Source of the DNA: JBELHR01 sp049606855
GTDB lineage: Bacteria; Bacteroidota; Bacteroidia; Flavobacteriales; Flavobacteriaceae
DNA length: 64,000 bases
Assembly: GCA_049606855.1 (NCBI GenBank)
Contig: JBMYVY010000008.1
Span: forward strand, 34,600 to 98,599
Direction of reading: 5' to 3'
In this document: positions 54,137 through 62,351 of the stretch, in pieces
Layout of the letters: each line of letters starts with the position of its first letter
Numbering within the stretch: the first letter of the stretch is position 1
Translations under genes and position numbers: made by a program
The notes under the pieces: generated by a model
Database searches by the model: none
Seen by the model: only the letters and a program-made list of their open reading frames with translations
What the model was told of the DNA's origin: nothing

Positions 54137-54475
54137 TTATTTAAGGGTTTCTCCTCCTTGTTCTCCTGTTCTAATTCTGTAAGCGTTCGAAACTTCAGAG
54201 ACAAATATTTTTCCATCTCCTATATCACCTGTTCTTGCAGATTCAAGAAGGGTTTTGATTGTGATATCTTCGAAATCATCGTTTACTACGATTGAGATGT
54301 ACTCTCGCTTTATGTCAGCGGTACTAAAGGTGATTCCTCTATAAACTTTTCCTTGCTGTTCATTACCTTGACCGGTAACTTCCCAATGAGAAAGAAAGTT
54401 TACTCCTACTTCATGCAGTGCTTTCTTTACCGTCTCAAATTTTGATTGACGGATTATAGCTTCGATTTTTTTCAT
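54137..54475 (-). CDS. glnK: P-II family nitrogen regulator with Phe at the T-loop modification site
   Basis: A 112-residue P-II signal protein. N-terminal MKKIEAIIR, the B-loop TGDIGDGKIFV (about 82-92) and C-terminal AYRIRTGEQG bind ATP/ADP and 2-oxoglutarate. In the T-loop, KVYRGITFSTADIKREY, position 50 aligns with Tyr51 of E. coli GlnB but is Phe, so classical uridylylation is not possible at this position. It sits between the porin and amtB genes, so the most likely partner is AmtB; GlnK is used as symbol for that reason. Confidence 0.93.
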   Translation of the reverse strand: MKKIEAIIRQSKFETVKKALHEVGVNFLSHWEVTGQGNEQQGKVYRGITFSTADIKREYISIVVNDDFEDITIKTLLESARTGDIGDGKIFVSEVSNAYRIRTGEQGGETLK

Positions 54476-54499
54476 GATATAAATAGTTAGTTAATATTC

Positions 54500-55534
54500 T
54501 TAAAATGCGTAAACAGCAGCTAGGATGAAACTTCCTAATCCAGTTTGAAAAGCTCCATCGTTAGCAAAGCTTTCTTCTGAGGTCACATCGTATCTGAATT
54601 CAGGAATAAACTTTAATCCTTGAGCTACTTCAAAGTTTCCGGATAAGGTAACGGCTAAAACATCTCCTTTACCAGACATGTCACTGTACCCTAATGCACC
54701 GAACTCTCCAAATTCAGAGAAATATTCTGGTCGAATACCAAATGCAGTTTTTTCTCCTGTAGCTAATTGAAGGTAAAGTGCTGCTCCATAAAACCCAGTA
54801 GCATCAGCTGCCTCAACTTCTGTTGTGTTATAAGTGGTGTTAATTCCCACATAAAAGCTGTCTGATAAATCGAATCCACCTGTATAGTCAATTTGGAATA
54901 ATGCTCCAGTAGATTCGTCATCTGTTTGGTCTCCATATAAAACATTTAGGTACTGACCTTTAAAGCCTAATTGAGCTCCTAAAGTGATAGTTCCATTCAC
55001 GTTGTATTCGGTGTAATCTGTTGGGTTAAGCACCGCTAACATCACTGATAGGTCTTCAGATAATGCAAGGTCTGCTTTAAGACCCGTGTGTGAAAAAGGT
55101 CCGTATGAGAACATGTATGATGTTGAATAGTTGAAGTTCGATGCTGGAGAAATAACTTCATAGCCTAAAAAGGTGTTGAAATTACCTATAGTTAAGGTAA
55201 GTGCGTCCGAAACATTCCAGTATGCATATAATTGGTTAACGATATTTGAAGACCCTATTGAGTTGAAAACTGCTTCTTCTCCTCTTGGTCCGAAAACCAA
55301 ATCTGCAACAAAACCAACTTTTTCTCCACTGTAGCTCCCTACTAAGTTTATCATACCTAAAGAAAAACCTGGTAGATTGGCGAATGAAGTGTTGGGTGCT
55401 TCGCTGCGATCTGCATTGAAGTTTGTTCTGAAATAAGTATCCACAGAGCCACTGAATTCTAGGTTTTCGCTTGTTTGAGCCATTAAGTTGCTACCAATAG
55501 TAATCAGTAGACTGAAGAGTAATAATTTTTTCAT
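54500..55534 (-). CDS. Outer-membrane beta-barrel porin (BBP2/OmpL-like) of the amtB operon
   Basis: A 344-residue protein with a signal peptide ending near NLMAQ (residue 20) and a mature part made of alternating amphipathic strands ending in aromatic AVYAF, as outer-membrane barrels do. The strand pattern and phrases such as FSGSVDTYFRTNFN and NFNTFLGYEVISPASNFN fit the putative beta-barrel porin-2 family. It lies 24 bases upstream of the P-II gene, so it probably admits ammonium or another small nitrogen compound across the outer membrane. The substrate is inference. Confidence 0.82.
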   Translation of the reverse strand: MKKLLLFSLLITIGSNLMAQTSENLEFSGSVDTYFRTNFNADRSEAPNTSFANLPGFSLGMINLVGSYSGEKVGFVADLVFGPRGEEAVFNSIGSSNIVNQLYAYWNVSDALTLTIGNFNTFLGYEVISPASNFNYSTSYMFSYGPFSHTGLKADLALSEDLSVMLAVLNPTDYTEYNVNGTITLGAQLGFKGQYLNVLYGDQTDDESTGALFQIDYTGGFDLSDSFYVGINTTYNTTEVEAADATGFYGAALYLQLATGEKTAFGIRPEYFSEFGEFGALGYSDMSGKGDVLAVTLSGNFEVAQGLKFIPEFRYDVTSEESFANDGAFQTGLGSFILAAVYAF

Positions 55535-55842
55535 AATTAAAAATTTAAGGTTAGTTGTGTTGTTCAGTACAAAACTATGTTGCTTACCTCAAATATTAAA
55601 ACCTGTATTCTCCAAAAAAGTATATTATAAACCAAGAACCCCTAAAAATTATAGGGTATATTTGTCATATTTTAATTAATTGAAATTTTTAACCCTAAAA
55701 AATGAGGGGTATGTATAAAATTATATGAAATTTAAGAATTCGCTAAAAGTGAAGAATGTGAAAATAATTTAACGAAAACGTTGTAGTTATGTTTTATTAT
55801 CAATCATTTGGTTAAAAACGTGAAAATATTGTATAAATATCA
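55535..55842. other. Intergenic region upstream of the porin-glnK-amtB operon
   Basis: This 308-base AT-rich stretch has no convincing gene. It holds a minus-strand -7 box TAGTTTTG (55570-55577) 36 bases before the porin start, and the two similar dyads described separately. The left third of the stretch probably forms the porin promoter; the rest is also close to the 3' end of the TauE/SafE gene. No terminator hairpin was recognised. Confidence 0.5.
55637..55712 (-). promoter_or_regulatory. Two similar dyads upstream of the porin-glnK-amtB operon
   Basis: The sites at 55637-55659 and 55691-55712 share AACCC, then an A/T-rich core, then GGGTAT, forming imperfect inverted repeats with CCC and GGG arms. 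Their centres are about 54 bases apart, near five DNA turns, and 103-178 bases upstream of the porin ATG. They look like binding sites of a dimeric regulator acting from a distance; its identity is unknown. Confidence 0.45.
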
Positions 55843-56583
55843 CTACAGTGTTAAAAATATCTTAACACCAACAACAAAAACAAGAAGTGCTGTAAGACCT
55901 CTCAGTACACGGGGACCGGCTTGTGAAAGGGTAATTTTTTTGCCTAAAAAGCTTCCAGTCGTCACTGAAAGTAAAAGCCATATTAGGTGGGGGTCAAGTT
56001 CAATTGAGTTTCTTATGGCTAAACCTGTAAATGCCGCAATCGAATTAACAAGAATGAATAAGCTTGAAGTAGCGGCAATTTGTTTTGGTTTGTTCCAATC
56101 ACTTAAATACAGGTAGGGTGACAGGAAGATTCCTCCGCCTATGCTCACTAAGCCGCTTATAAATCCAATAAACCCACTCACCAAAAAGTTATTGGACTTT
56201 TTGATTAATGGTTTTGGCGAGGTGTTTATGGATTGCAAAAACATACTAAGGGCTGCCAGTATAAGTATGGAGCCAAGGAGCATGAAAAATATTTTATTCG
56301 TTAAATGAATGAGTCCTCCGAAAAAAGCCAGCGGAATGGAAAGAGAGCACAATTGTATTGCCGCTTTCCATGGGATTTTAAAATTTTGGGAAAATACAAG
56401 AAGATTTATGGTCACCACCAAAATATTTGCAAGTAATGCAGTGGAGCGAATTTCAATTATACTTAAGGAGCTCAACGATAGTAAAGCAATATAACTTGAC
56501 CCCCCTCCGAAGCCTACACTACTGTATAAAGTAGAGATGGTGAAAAAGAGAAGACAGACTAGCCAAATGCTCTCTAGACTCAT
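55843..56583 (-). CDS. Sulfite exporter TauE/SafE family protein
   Basis: A 246-residue inner-membrane protein with about seven to eight helices in two repeated halves. The signature GFGGGSSYIALLSL (about residues 24-37) and the matching second-repeat GLVSIGGGIFLSPYL (about 140-154) are the conserved TauE/SafE loops. Family members export sulfite, sulfoacetate or other organosulfur anions; the substrate here is unknown. It is a single gene divergent from acs. Confidence 0.9.
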   Translation of the reverse strand: MSLESIWLVCLLFFTISTLYSSVGFGGGSSYIALLSLSSLSIIEIRSTALLANILVVTINLLVFSQNFKIPWKAAIQLCSLSIPLAFFGGLIHLTNKIFFMLLGSILILAALSMFLQSINTSPKPLIKKSNNFLVSGFIGFISGLVSIGGGIFLSPYLYLSDWNKPKQIAATSSLFILVNSIAAFTGLAIRNSIELDPHLIWLLLSVTTGSFLGKKITLSQAGPRVLRGLTALLVFVVGVKIFLTL

Positions 56584-56650
56584 ATTTTTTTTAGGTAAAA
56601 ATAATATTATATTGCGAAGAAGCTAAAAAACTAAAAACAAACTTATTATT

Positions 56651-58558
56651 ATGTCTTTACAGATTAAGTCATTTAAAGAATATAAAGAACACTATGAACA
56701 AAGTGTTGATAATCCAGAAGAATTTTGGGGAGAAATTGCCTCTCATTTCACTTGGAAGAAAAAATGGGATAAGGTCCTTGATTATGATTTTGAGGAGCCA
56801 AGAGTTGCCTGGTTCGAAGGAGGTAAGTTAAATATTACAGAAAACGCTCTAGATCGTCATCTAGATAAATTTGGAAATAAAACGGCTATTATATGGGAGC
56901 CAAACGATCCCGATGAAGAGTCGAGACATATTAGTTATCGACAGCTGTTTGTAAAAGTATCTCGATTTGCAAATGTACTCAAGGCTAAGGGGATTAAAAA
57001 AGGAGATCGCGTTTGTCTTTATATGCCAATGATTCCAGAATTAGCAATTGCAATGCTTGCCTGCGCCCGAATCGGTGCGGTACATTCTATTGTTTTTGCG
57101 GGGTTTTCAGCAACAGCTTTAGCCAGCAGGATTAACGATTCAGAATGTAAAATGCTTATTACGGCCAATGAGGTGTATCGCGGTACAAAATTGGTGAATC
57201 TTAAAGCAGTTTGCGATGAAGCTTTGAAGTCAACTCCAGGCATTGAGTCATGCATAGTATATCGCAGAACTGTGGAGCCAACCGAGATGGTTGAGGGAAG
57301 AGATACTTTTTGGTTCGATGAACTTCAACGTGTCGATGGTGATTGTCAGGCAGAGGAGATGGATGCAGAAGACTTGTTATTTATTCTTTATACCTCTGGT
57401 TCTACAGGTAAGCCTAAAGGAATGGTGCATACCACAGGTGGATATATGGTGGGGACAACTTATAGCTTCGAAAATGTATTTCAAATGGGAGCAAATGATG
57501 TTTATTGGTGTACTGCTGATATAGGTTGGATTACTGGCCACTCCTATATTATATACGGTCCACTATGCGCAGGAGCTACCACGGTAATGTTTGAAGGTGT
57601 TCCTTCTTATCCTGACTTTGGGAGGTTTTGGGAAATTGTCGATAAATTAAAAGTAACTCATTTCTATACGGCTCCTACGGCTATAAGAGCTCTCGAAAAA
57701 CATCCATTGAGTTTTGTGGAAAAACACGATTTATCAAGTTTAAAAGTGTTAGGTACAGTTGGTGAGCCAATAAACGAAGAAGCTTGGCATTGGTATAATG
57801 ATAATATTGGTCAAATGACTTGCCCGATAGTTGATACCTGGTGGCAAACTGAAACAGGAGCGATAATGATTTCTCCACTTGCTGGTATAACGCCGTTACG
57901 TCCTACATTCGCTACTCAGCCCTTACCAGGAGTTGTTCCAGTGTTGATGGATGAAAATGGACGAGAAACTTTTAATCCAAATGGTCCAACAGAGGGTAGG
58001 TTGGCAATTAAAAAACCTTGGCCTTCCATAGCAAGAACTATTTACGGGGATCATAAACGTTATAAAGAAACTTATTTCTCAGCCTTTAAAGGTTATTATT
58101 TTACTGGTGATGGAGCTTATAGGGATGCCATGGGTAATTATAGAATCACAGGACGAGTTGATGATGTTGTTATTGTTTCAGGGCATAATTTGGGGACTGC
58201 ACCAATTGAAAACGTAATAGATGAACATCATGCAGTCGTTGAGTGTGCTATTGTTGGTTTTCCTCACGATGTTAAAGGAAATGCTCTTTACGCTTATGTG
58301 ACCAAATACGATGATGCAAATGATGACGAAGATCAATTGAGAGTTGAAATCAACCAATTGATTGGGAATACGATAGGTCCAATTGCTAAATTAGATAAGA
58401 TTCAATTTGTTTCTGGTTTACCCAAAACAAGATCTGGGAAAATTATGAGAAGAATATTGAGAAAAATAGCCTCAAACGATGCTTCAAATTTAGGAGATAT
58501 TTCTACTTTACTGAACCCTGAGGTTGTGGATGAGATTAAGAACGGAGCTCTTGTTTAA
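56651..58558 (+). CDS. acs: Acetyl-CoA synthetase
   Basis: An AMP-forming acetate-CoA ligase of 635 residues, normal length. Motifs: ATP loop YTSGSTGKPKG (about residues 248-258), acetate-pocket TWWQTETG, hinge GRVDDVVIVSGHNLGTAPIE and the C-terminal catalytic lysine in KTRSGKIMRR, the site of regulatory acetylation in other bacteria. It activates acetate for the TCA/glyoxylate cycle or lipids. The upstream gap contains a weak TATATTG box at 56608-56614. The 3' end overlaps the convergent NUDIX gene by 23 bases. Confidence 0.97.
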   Translation: MSLQIKSFKEYKEHYEQSVDNPEEFWGEIASHFTWKKKWDKVLDYDFEEPRVAWFEGGKLNITENALDRHLDKFGNKTAIIWEPNDPDEESRHISYRQLFVKVSRFANVLKAKGIKKGDRVCLYMPMIPELAIAMLACARIGAVHSIVFAGFSATALASRINDSECKMLITANEVYRGTKLVNLKAVCDEALKSTPGIESCIVYRRTVEPTEMVEGRDTFWFDELQRVDGDCQAEEMDAEDLLFILYTSGSTGKPKGMVHTTGGYMVGTTYSFENVFQMGANDVYWCTADIGWITGHSYIIYGPLCAGATTVMFEGVPSYPDFGRFWEIVDKLKVTHFYTAPTAIRALEKHPLSFVEKHDLSSLKVLGTVGEPINEEAWHWYNDNIGQMTCPIVDTWWQTETGAIMISPLAGITPLRPTFATQPLPGVVPVLMDENGRETFNPNGPTEGRLAIKKPWPSIARTIYGDHKRYKETYFSAFKGYYFTGDGAYRDAMGNYRITGRVDDVVIVSGHNLGTAPIENVIDEHHAVVECAIVGFPHDVKGNALYAYVTKYDDANDDEDQLRVEINQLIGNTIGPIAKLDKIQFVSGLPKTRSGKIMRRILRKIASNDASNLGDISTLLNPEVVDEIKNGALV

Positions 58559-59072
58559 TTAAGGAAATATAATCTGAGCTTCTTTGAACAAATGATTCAG
58601 GGTTTTCTTTAAGAGACTCAAAAAGTTTTGCAGTGGAAATCCATTGAACTTGGCTTACTTCAGAGCTTTGAAGTATTAAGTCTTCTAGATCTTTCTTGAA
58701 TGAGCAAAGAAAAATGTACTGAAATTCATGGTCTATAAAATTTGGACCATGAATTTTTTGTTTATGATTGATGCCTAAAAATTTGAGATCTTGCTCCTTC
58801 ATTTGAATTCCAAGTTCTTCTTGAGCTTCTCTAAAGGCAGCTTGCGATGGGTTCTCTCCAGTGCTAATATGGCCAGCTACCGATACGTCCCAAAGACCGG
58901 GGTAGCTGTCCTTATTAATGCTTCTTTTTTGGATAATTAATTCGGTGAAATTTTCATTGCAAAGCCACAGATGAATGCTTCTGTGGGCCAAACCTCTTCT
59001 ATGCGCTTCGCTTTTTAATGCTTTACCACAGATTTGATTTTTGGAATCCACTAAATCAATCCATTCATCCAT
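58536..59072 (-). CDS. NUDIX hydrolase (YfcD/IDI-like)
   Basis: A 178-residue NUDIX protein. The full NUDIX box is visible as GHISTGENPSQAAFREAQEELGI spread over about residues 66-88, with G-x5-E-x7-REAQEELGI. The N-terminal EWIDLVDSKNQICG and AHRRGLAHRSIHLW resemble the isopentenyl-diphosphate-isomerase-like subgroup used for many unassigned nucleotide-sugar or dinucleotide hydrolases. The substrate is unknown. It overlaps the M42 peptidase stop by one base (TAATG), so the two are coupled. Confidence 0.9.
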   Translation of the reverse strand: MDEWIDLVDSKNQICGKALKSEAHRRGLAHRSIHLWLCNENFTELIIQKRSINKDSYPGLWDVSVAGHISTGENPSQAAFREAQEELGIQMKEQDLKFLGINHKQKIHGPNFIDHEFQYIFLCSFKKDLEDLILQSSEVSQVQWISTAKLFESLKENPESFVQRSSDYISLIKQELRS

Positions 59073-60160
59073 TATTTGAAATAACTAAAGTCTTCTCCTT
59101 TTTCTATTTTTAGTAGGGTTTGATAGATTAAATCAATTACATTTTCTACATCATCACGATGAACCATCTCTACCGTTGTGTGCATATATCTTAGAGCAAG
59201 ACTTATCAATGCTGAAGGAACTCCACCATTTGAATATGCAAAAGCATCTGTATCAGTTCCAGTGAACCTTGAAGATGCTAAACGTTGAAATGGGATTTTG
59301 TTTTTTTCTGCAGTTTCAACAATGAGCTCTCGTAGATTATTTTGTACCGCTGGGGCATAGGAAATTACTGGTCCAGCACCACATTTTGTTTCGCCTTGGA
59401 CTTTTTTGTTAATCATTGGGGTTGTGGTGTCATGACAAACATCGGTAACAATCGCTATATTGGGTTTAATGGTTTGTGTTATCATTTCAGCTCCTCGCAA
59501 TCCAATTTCTTCTTGAACCGAGTTTGTGATATAAAGCCCAAAGGGTAATTTCACGTTATTTTCTTTTAAAAGGCGAGCGACCTCTGCAATCATAAATCCT
59601 CCCACACGATTATCTAAAGCACGGCAGACAAATTTATTTTCGTTTAGTATAAAGAATTCATCAGGATAGGTAATTACGCAGCCTACGTGCACTCCAAGTT
59701 TTTCAACTTCTTCTTTTGTTTCACAACCTACATCAATAAAAATATTATCCAATTTAGGGGTTTCTTCTTTTTCATTTTTTCTAGTGTGAATTGCTGGCCA
59801 ACCAAACACTCCCGAAACAATGCCTTTTTTTGTATGTATGTTTACTCTTTTAGAAGGAGCGATTTGATGGTCACTTCCTCCATTTCGTATTACATATATA
59901 AGACCTTCGGCACTGATGTAGTTTACGTACCATGATATTTCATCTGCATGACCTTCGATTACTACTTTGAATTCTGATTCTGGATTGATCACCCCCACCG
60001 CTGTTCCGTAGGTATCGGTAATAAATTGATCTACATACGGACTTAGGTAATTCATCCAAATTTTTTGACCCTCGCTTTCGTGACCGGTTGGAGAGGCATT
60101 ATTTAAATATTTTTCTAAAAATTCTATTGAATTCTCATTAAGGATTCTATTTTTACGCAT
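59072..60160 (-). CDS. M42 family aminopeptidase
   Basis: A 362-residue cytosolic metallo-aminopeptidase of the glutamyl aminopeptidase/endoglucanase M42 family, which forms large tetrahedral complexes. Metal and catalytic residues appear in EGHADEISWYV (His), CRALDNRVGGF (bridging Asp), NSVQEEIGLRGA (Glu pair) and TGTDTDAFAYS (Asp), with MHTTVEMVHRDD carrying the last His. A minus-strand -7 box TATTTTTG (plus-strand 60177-60184) lies 16 bases upstream. The NUDIX gene is coupled downstream. Confidence 0.94.
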   Translation of the reverse strand: MRKNRILNENSIEFLEKYLNNASPTGHESEGQKIWMNYLSPYVDQFITDTYGTAVGVINPESEFKVVIEGHADEISWYVNYISAEGLIYVIRNGGSDHQIAPSKRVNIHTKKGIVSGVFGWPAIHTRKNEKEETPKLDNIFIDVGCETKEEVEKLGVHVGCVITYPDEFFILNENKFVCRALDNRVGGFMIAEVARLLKENNVKLPFGLYITNSVQEEIGLRGAEMITQTIKPNIAIVTDVCHDTTTPMINKKVQGETKCGAGPVISYAPAVQNNLRELIVETAEKNKIPFQRLASSRFTGTDTDAFAYSNGGVPSALISLALRYMHTTVEMVHRDDVENVIDLIYQTLLKIEKGEDFSYFK

Positions 60161-60251
60161 CGTTTATAATTTGTATCAAAAATAAGCATTCTTTTTTTTA
60201 ACAGAATATTGCGAATATAGGATTTTGCAAATGCTTAATTTTGAGGGCGAA

Positions 60252-60965
60252 ATGAATAAAATTAACCTACATATAACATTTTTTTTAGTTTTTTTTACCA
60301 CCATGAGTGTTTTTGCTCAAGTGGGAAAAAAAGTAGTAAAAGATACTACGGTTTATAGAGGTGATTATCTTCTTTATAGCGGAGATACGGCATTTGTTAG
60401 TCTAGAAGAGGTTAAAATTCTTCCCAAACTTGAGTTTGAGGACTATGACAGTAAGCGGTATTATTATTGGTTTAGAAAAAAAGTATTGAAAGCGTATCCC
60501 TACGCGGTTTTGGCAGCAGATAAGTTGAACGCAGTGAACGATACGCTCGAAATGATTTCTAAAAAGAGCGCAAAACGCAAATATGTCAAAAAACGTCAAA
60601 AATATCTCGAAGAAGAATTCACACCTCAGTTGAAAAAACTTACTCGGATGGAAGGGCAAGTACTTATTAAATTAGTTTATCGACAAACAGGAAATACTAC
60701 TTTTAATGTGGTAAAAGAATATCGCTCAGGATGGCGTGCTTTCTGGTACAATGCCACTGCAGGTGTTTTTAAACTTTCGCTCAAAGAGGAATATCACCCT
60801 GAATCGGATTTCGAAGATTACATGATAGAAGACATCCTTCAAAGGGCTGATAATCGAGGTCAAATTGAATTGCAGCCTTCTAAACTCGACTTTGATTATT
60901 ATAAAATTCCTGTCCCTGATGGATTTGGGGCTATGGTTCCAGAAGAGTTTAAAAAGCGGAAATAA
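60252..60965 (+). CDS. DUF4294 domain secreted protein
   Basis: A 237-residue Bacteroidota-specific protein. From the ATG at 60252 it has a signal peptide ending near VFAQ (about residue 23); the frame begins nine codons earlier, but that would bury the signal. The DUF4294 core has RYYYWFRKKVLKAYPYA, a basic SKKSAKRKYVKKRQKY stretch and EGQVLIKLVYRQTG. Function is unknown; the family is typical of flavobacteria. It is divergent from the M42 gene and overlaps a convergent outer-membrane barrel gene by 17 bases. Confidence 0.88.
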   Translation: MNKINLHITFFLVFFTTMSVFAQVGKKVVKDTTVYRGDYLLYSGDTAFVSLEEVKILPKLEFEDYDSKRYYYWFRKKVLKAYPYAVLAADKLNAVNDTLEMISKKSAKRKYVKKRQKYLEEEFTPQLKKLTRMEGQVLIKLVYRQTGNTTFNVVKEYRSGWRAFWYNATAGVFKLSLKEEYHPESDFEDYMIEDILQRADNRGQIELQPSKLDFDYYKIPVPDGFGAMVPEEFKKRK

Positions 60966-62349
60966 ATCTCATATAAACTCCGGAAGATCCGTCTTTACCG
61001 CGACCTAAATCCAGGTTAATTGTAGAGCGTGATTTTTTTATTGCTCTTAATGTAAATCCAATTCCGTAACCTGGGTTTAGATATTCAAATCCTCCTTCAA
61101 GCTCAGAAACTGTTGTAGCATTTGCAAATAGGTTTATTCCGAACCACTTATAAACATTCATTCTGTATTCCGCTTCAAAGTATAAGAGTTTTTCTCCTAT
61201 ATAGCGCCCAGCGGTATAACCTCTACCACTGGCAAACCAATCATCTCCTCCAATTCTCGGCAAGCTAACATAAGGTGTTTCTCCAAAAGTTAAATTAGCC
61301 AAAGCCCAAACGGCTAAAATTTGAGTGGCGTTTGGCTTTAGTTTGAAATAATGACGTAAATCCATGTAGATTTGGGATGATTCTGTTGAACTTCCAAGCC
61401 ACTCTGGGTACAAATTGACAATTAGATTGGCATAACTTCCTTGATAAGGAGTATTGATATTGTCTCTTGAGTCAAATAATGCATTTATTCCCATTCCGCT
61501 GTAAGTATAGCCTCCGTTTGTTGTTCCGTATGGGTAGTATCCAAATGGTGTGGTGAAGTATTCTTGTTGCAGGGTGCTTGCATCCACATTATTATTGTAG
61601 TCATTGCTAAAGCCGTCTTGGCTTATGCTATATTCTTCCCAAAAACTGTCGTAACGATCTGTTCCAAATTCGCTTTCCAAGGTGGTTTGTACTTCTTGAG
61701 CAGTTTGTCCTGAAGTTCTGCCGTCATTGATTACCCCTTGCATTTTTTGTGCTGTTTGATCTACTAATTCATATTTGCGATCAAGCCTATAGTTTATACC
61801 TACATAAAAGTTTTTTGCAATCTTTTTGTACCCTCTCAAGGTAATTCCGATTGTTGATGGTTCAATAGACGTTGCCCATTCATTCTTGGTGTCACCTCCA
61901 ACTCCATAAGTGGCTTGAGGAGATACGGACCATATCATTGAATTAAAAATATAGTAATCTTCATTGTTGGTGTAAATTGAGCTGTTTACCCTGAAGATGT
62001 TTTGATTGTTGGTGGTCCATGTATACGATGGGACTACAGATGAAAGTCTGGTGGTTTTTTCATCTCCCAGTCGAAAAGAAGAAATACCTGCAACCCCTAA
62101 TACAAGTCCTGTGAATGGATTATATGCCACGACTGGTAATGCCATGGTGTATGTCTTTTTCTCTTTTTTGACTTTTTTAATCGTGTCCCCCTCGGCGGCC
62201 ATTTTTTTTGCTTTAGCCCTTCTAAGACCGTCAAAAATATCATAGTCGTCCATGGAGTATGTAGTGTCTCTAAAATGTCCTTTCTGAGCTTGAGCTTGAG
62301 GAGCAAGGATAAATAAAATTAATGCAAGTAGAAATAAACGGATTCTCAT
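60949..62349 (-). CDS. BamA/TamA-like outer-membrane beta-barrel protein
   Basis: A 466-residue outer-membrane protein with a signal peptide ending near AQAQ (about residue 22). After a short basic linker (KKVKKEKKTY) the sequence is a repeated amphipathic barrel like the C-terminal surface-antigen domain of BamA/TamA, with YSGMGINALFDSRDNINTPY, SGRGYTAGRYIGEKL (an RGY-type strand) and the terminal GVYMRFISAF ending in Phe. No POTRA domains precede the barrel, so it is unlikely to be the main BamA. It lies two bases after the DUF1254 gene. Confidence 0.85.
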   Translation of the reverse strand: MRIRLFLLALILFILAPQAQAQKGHFRDTTYSMDDYDIFDGLRRAKAKKMAAEGDTIKKVKKEKKTYTMALPVVAYNPFTGLVLGVAGISSFRLGDEKTTRLSSVVPSYTWTTNNQNIFRVNSSIYTNNEDYYIFNSMIWSVSPQATYGVGGDTKNEWATSIEPSTIGITLRGYKKIAKNFYVGINYRLDRKYELVDQTAQKMQGVINDGRTSGQTAQEVQTTLESEFGTDRYDSFWEEYSISQDGFSNDYNNNVDASTLQQEYFTTPFGYYPYGTTNGGYTYSGMGINALFDSRDNINTPYQGSYANLIVNLYPEWLGSSTESSQIYMDLRHYFKLKPNATQILAVWALANLTFGETPYVSLPRIGGDDWFASGRGYTAGRYIGEKLLYFEAEYRMNVYKWFGINLFANATTVSELEGGFEYLNPGYGIGFTLRAIKKSRSTINLDLGRGKDGSSGVYMRFISAF

Positions 62350-62351
62350 AA

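Noticed and set aside
55535..55640. Sigma-54 promoter upstream of the porin-glnK-amtB operon
   Set aside because: The GG and GC dinucleotides of a TGGCAC-N5-TTGC element are not present with correct spacing on the minus strand.
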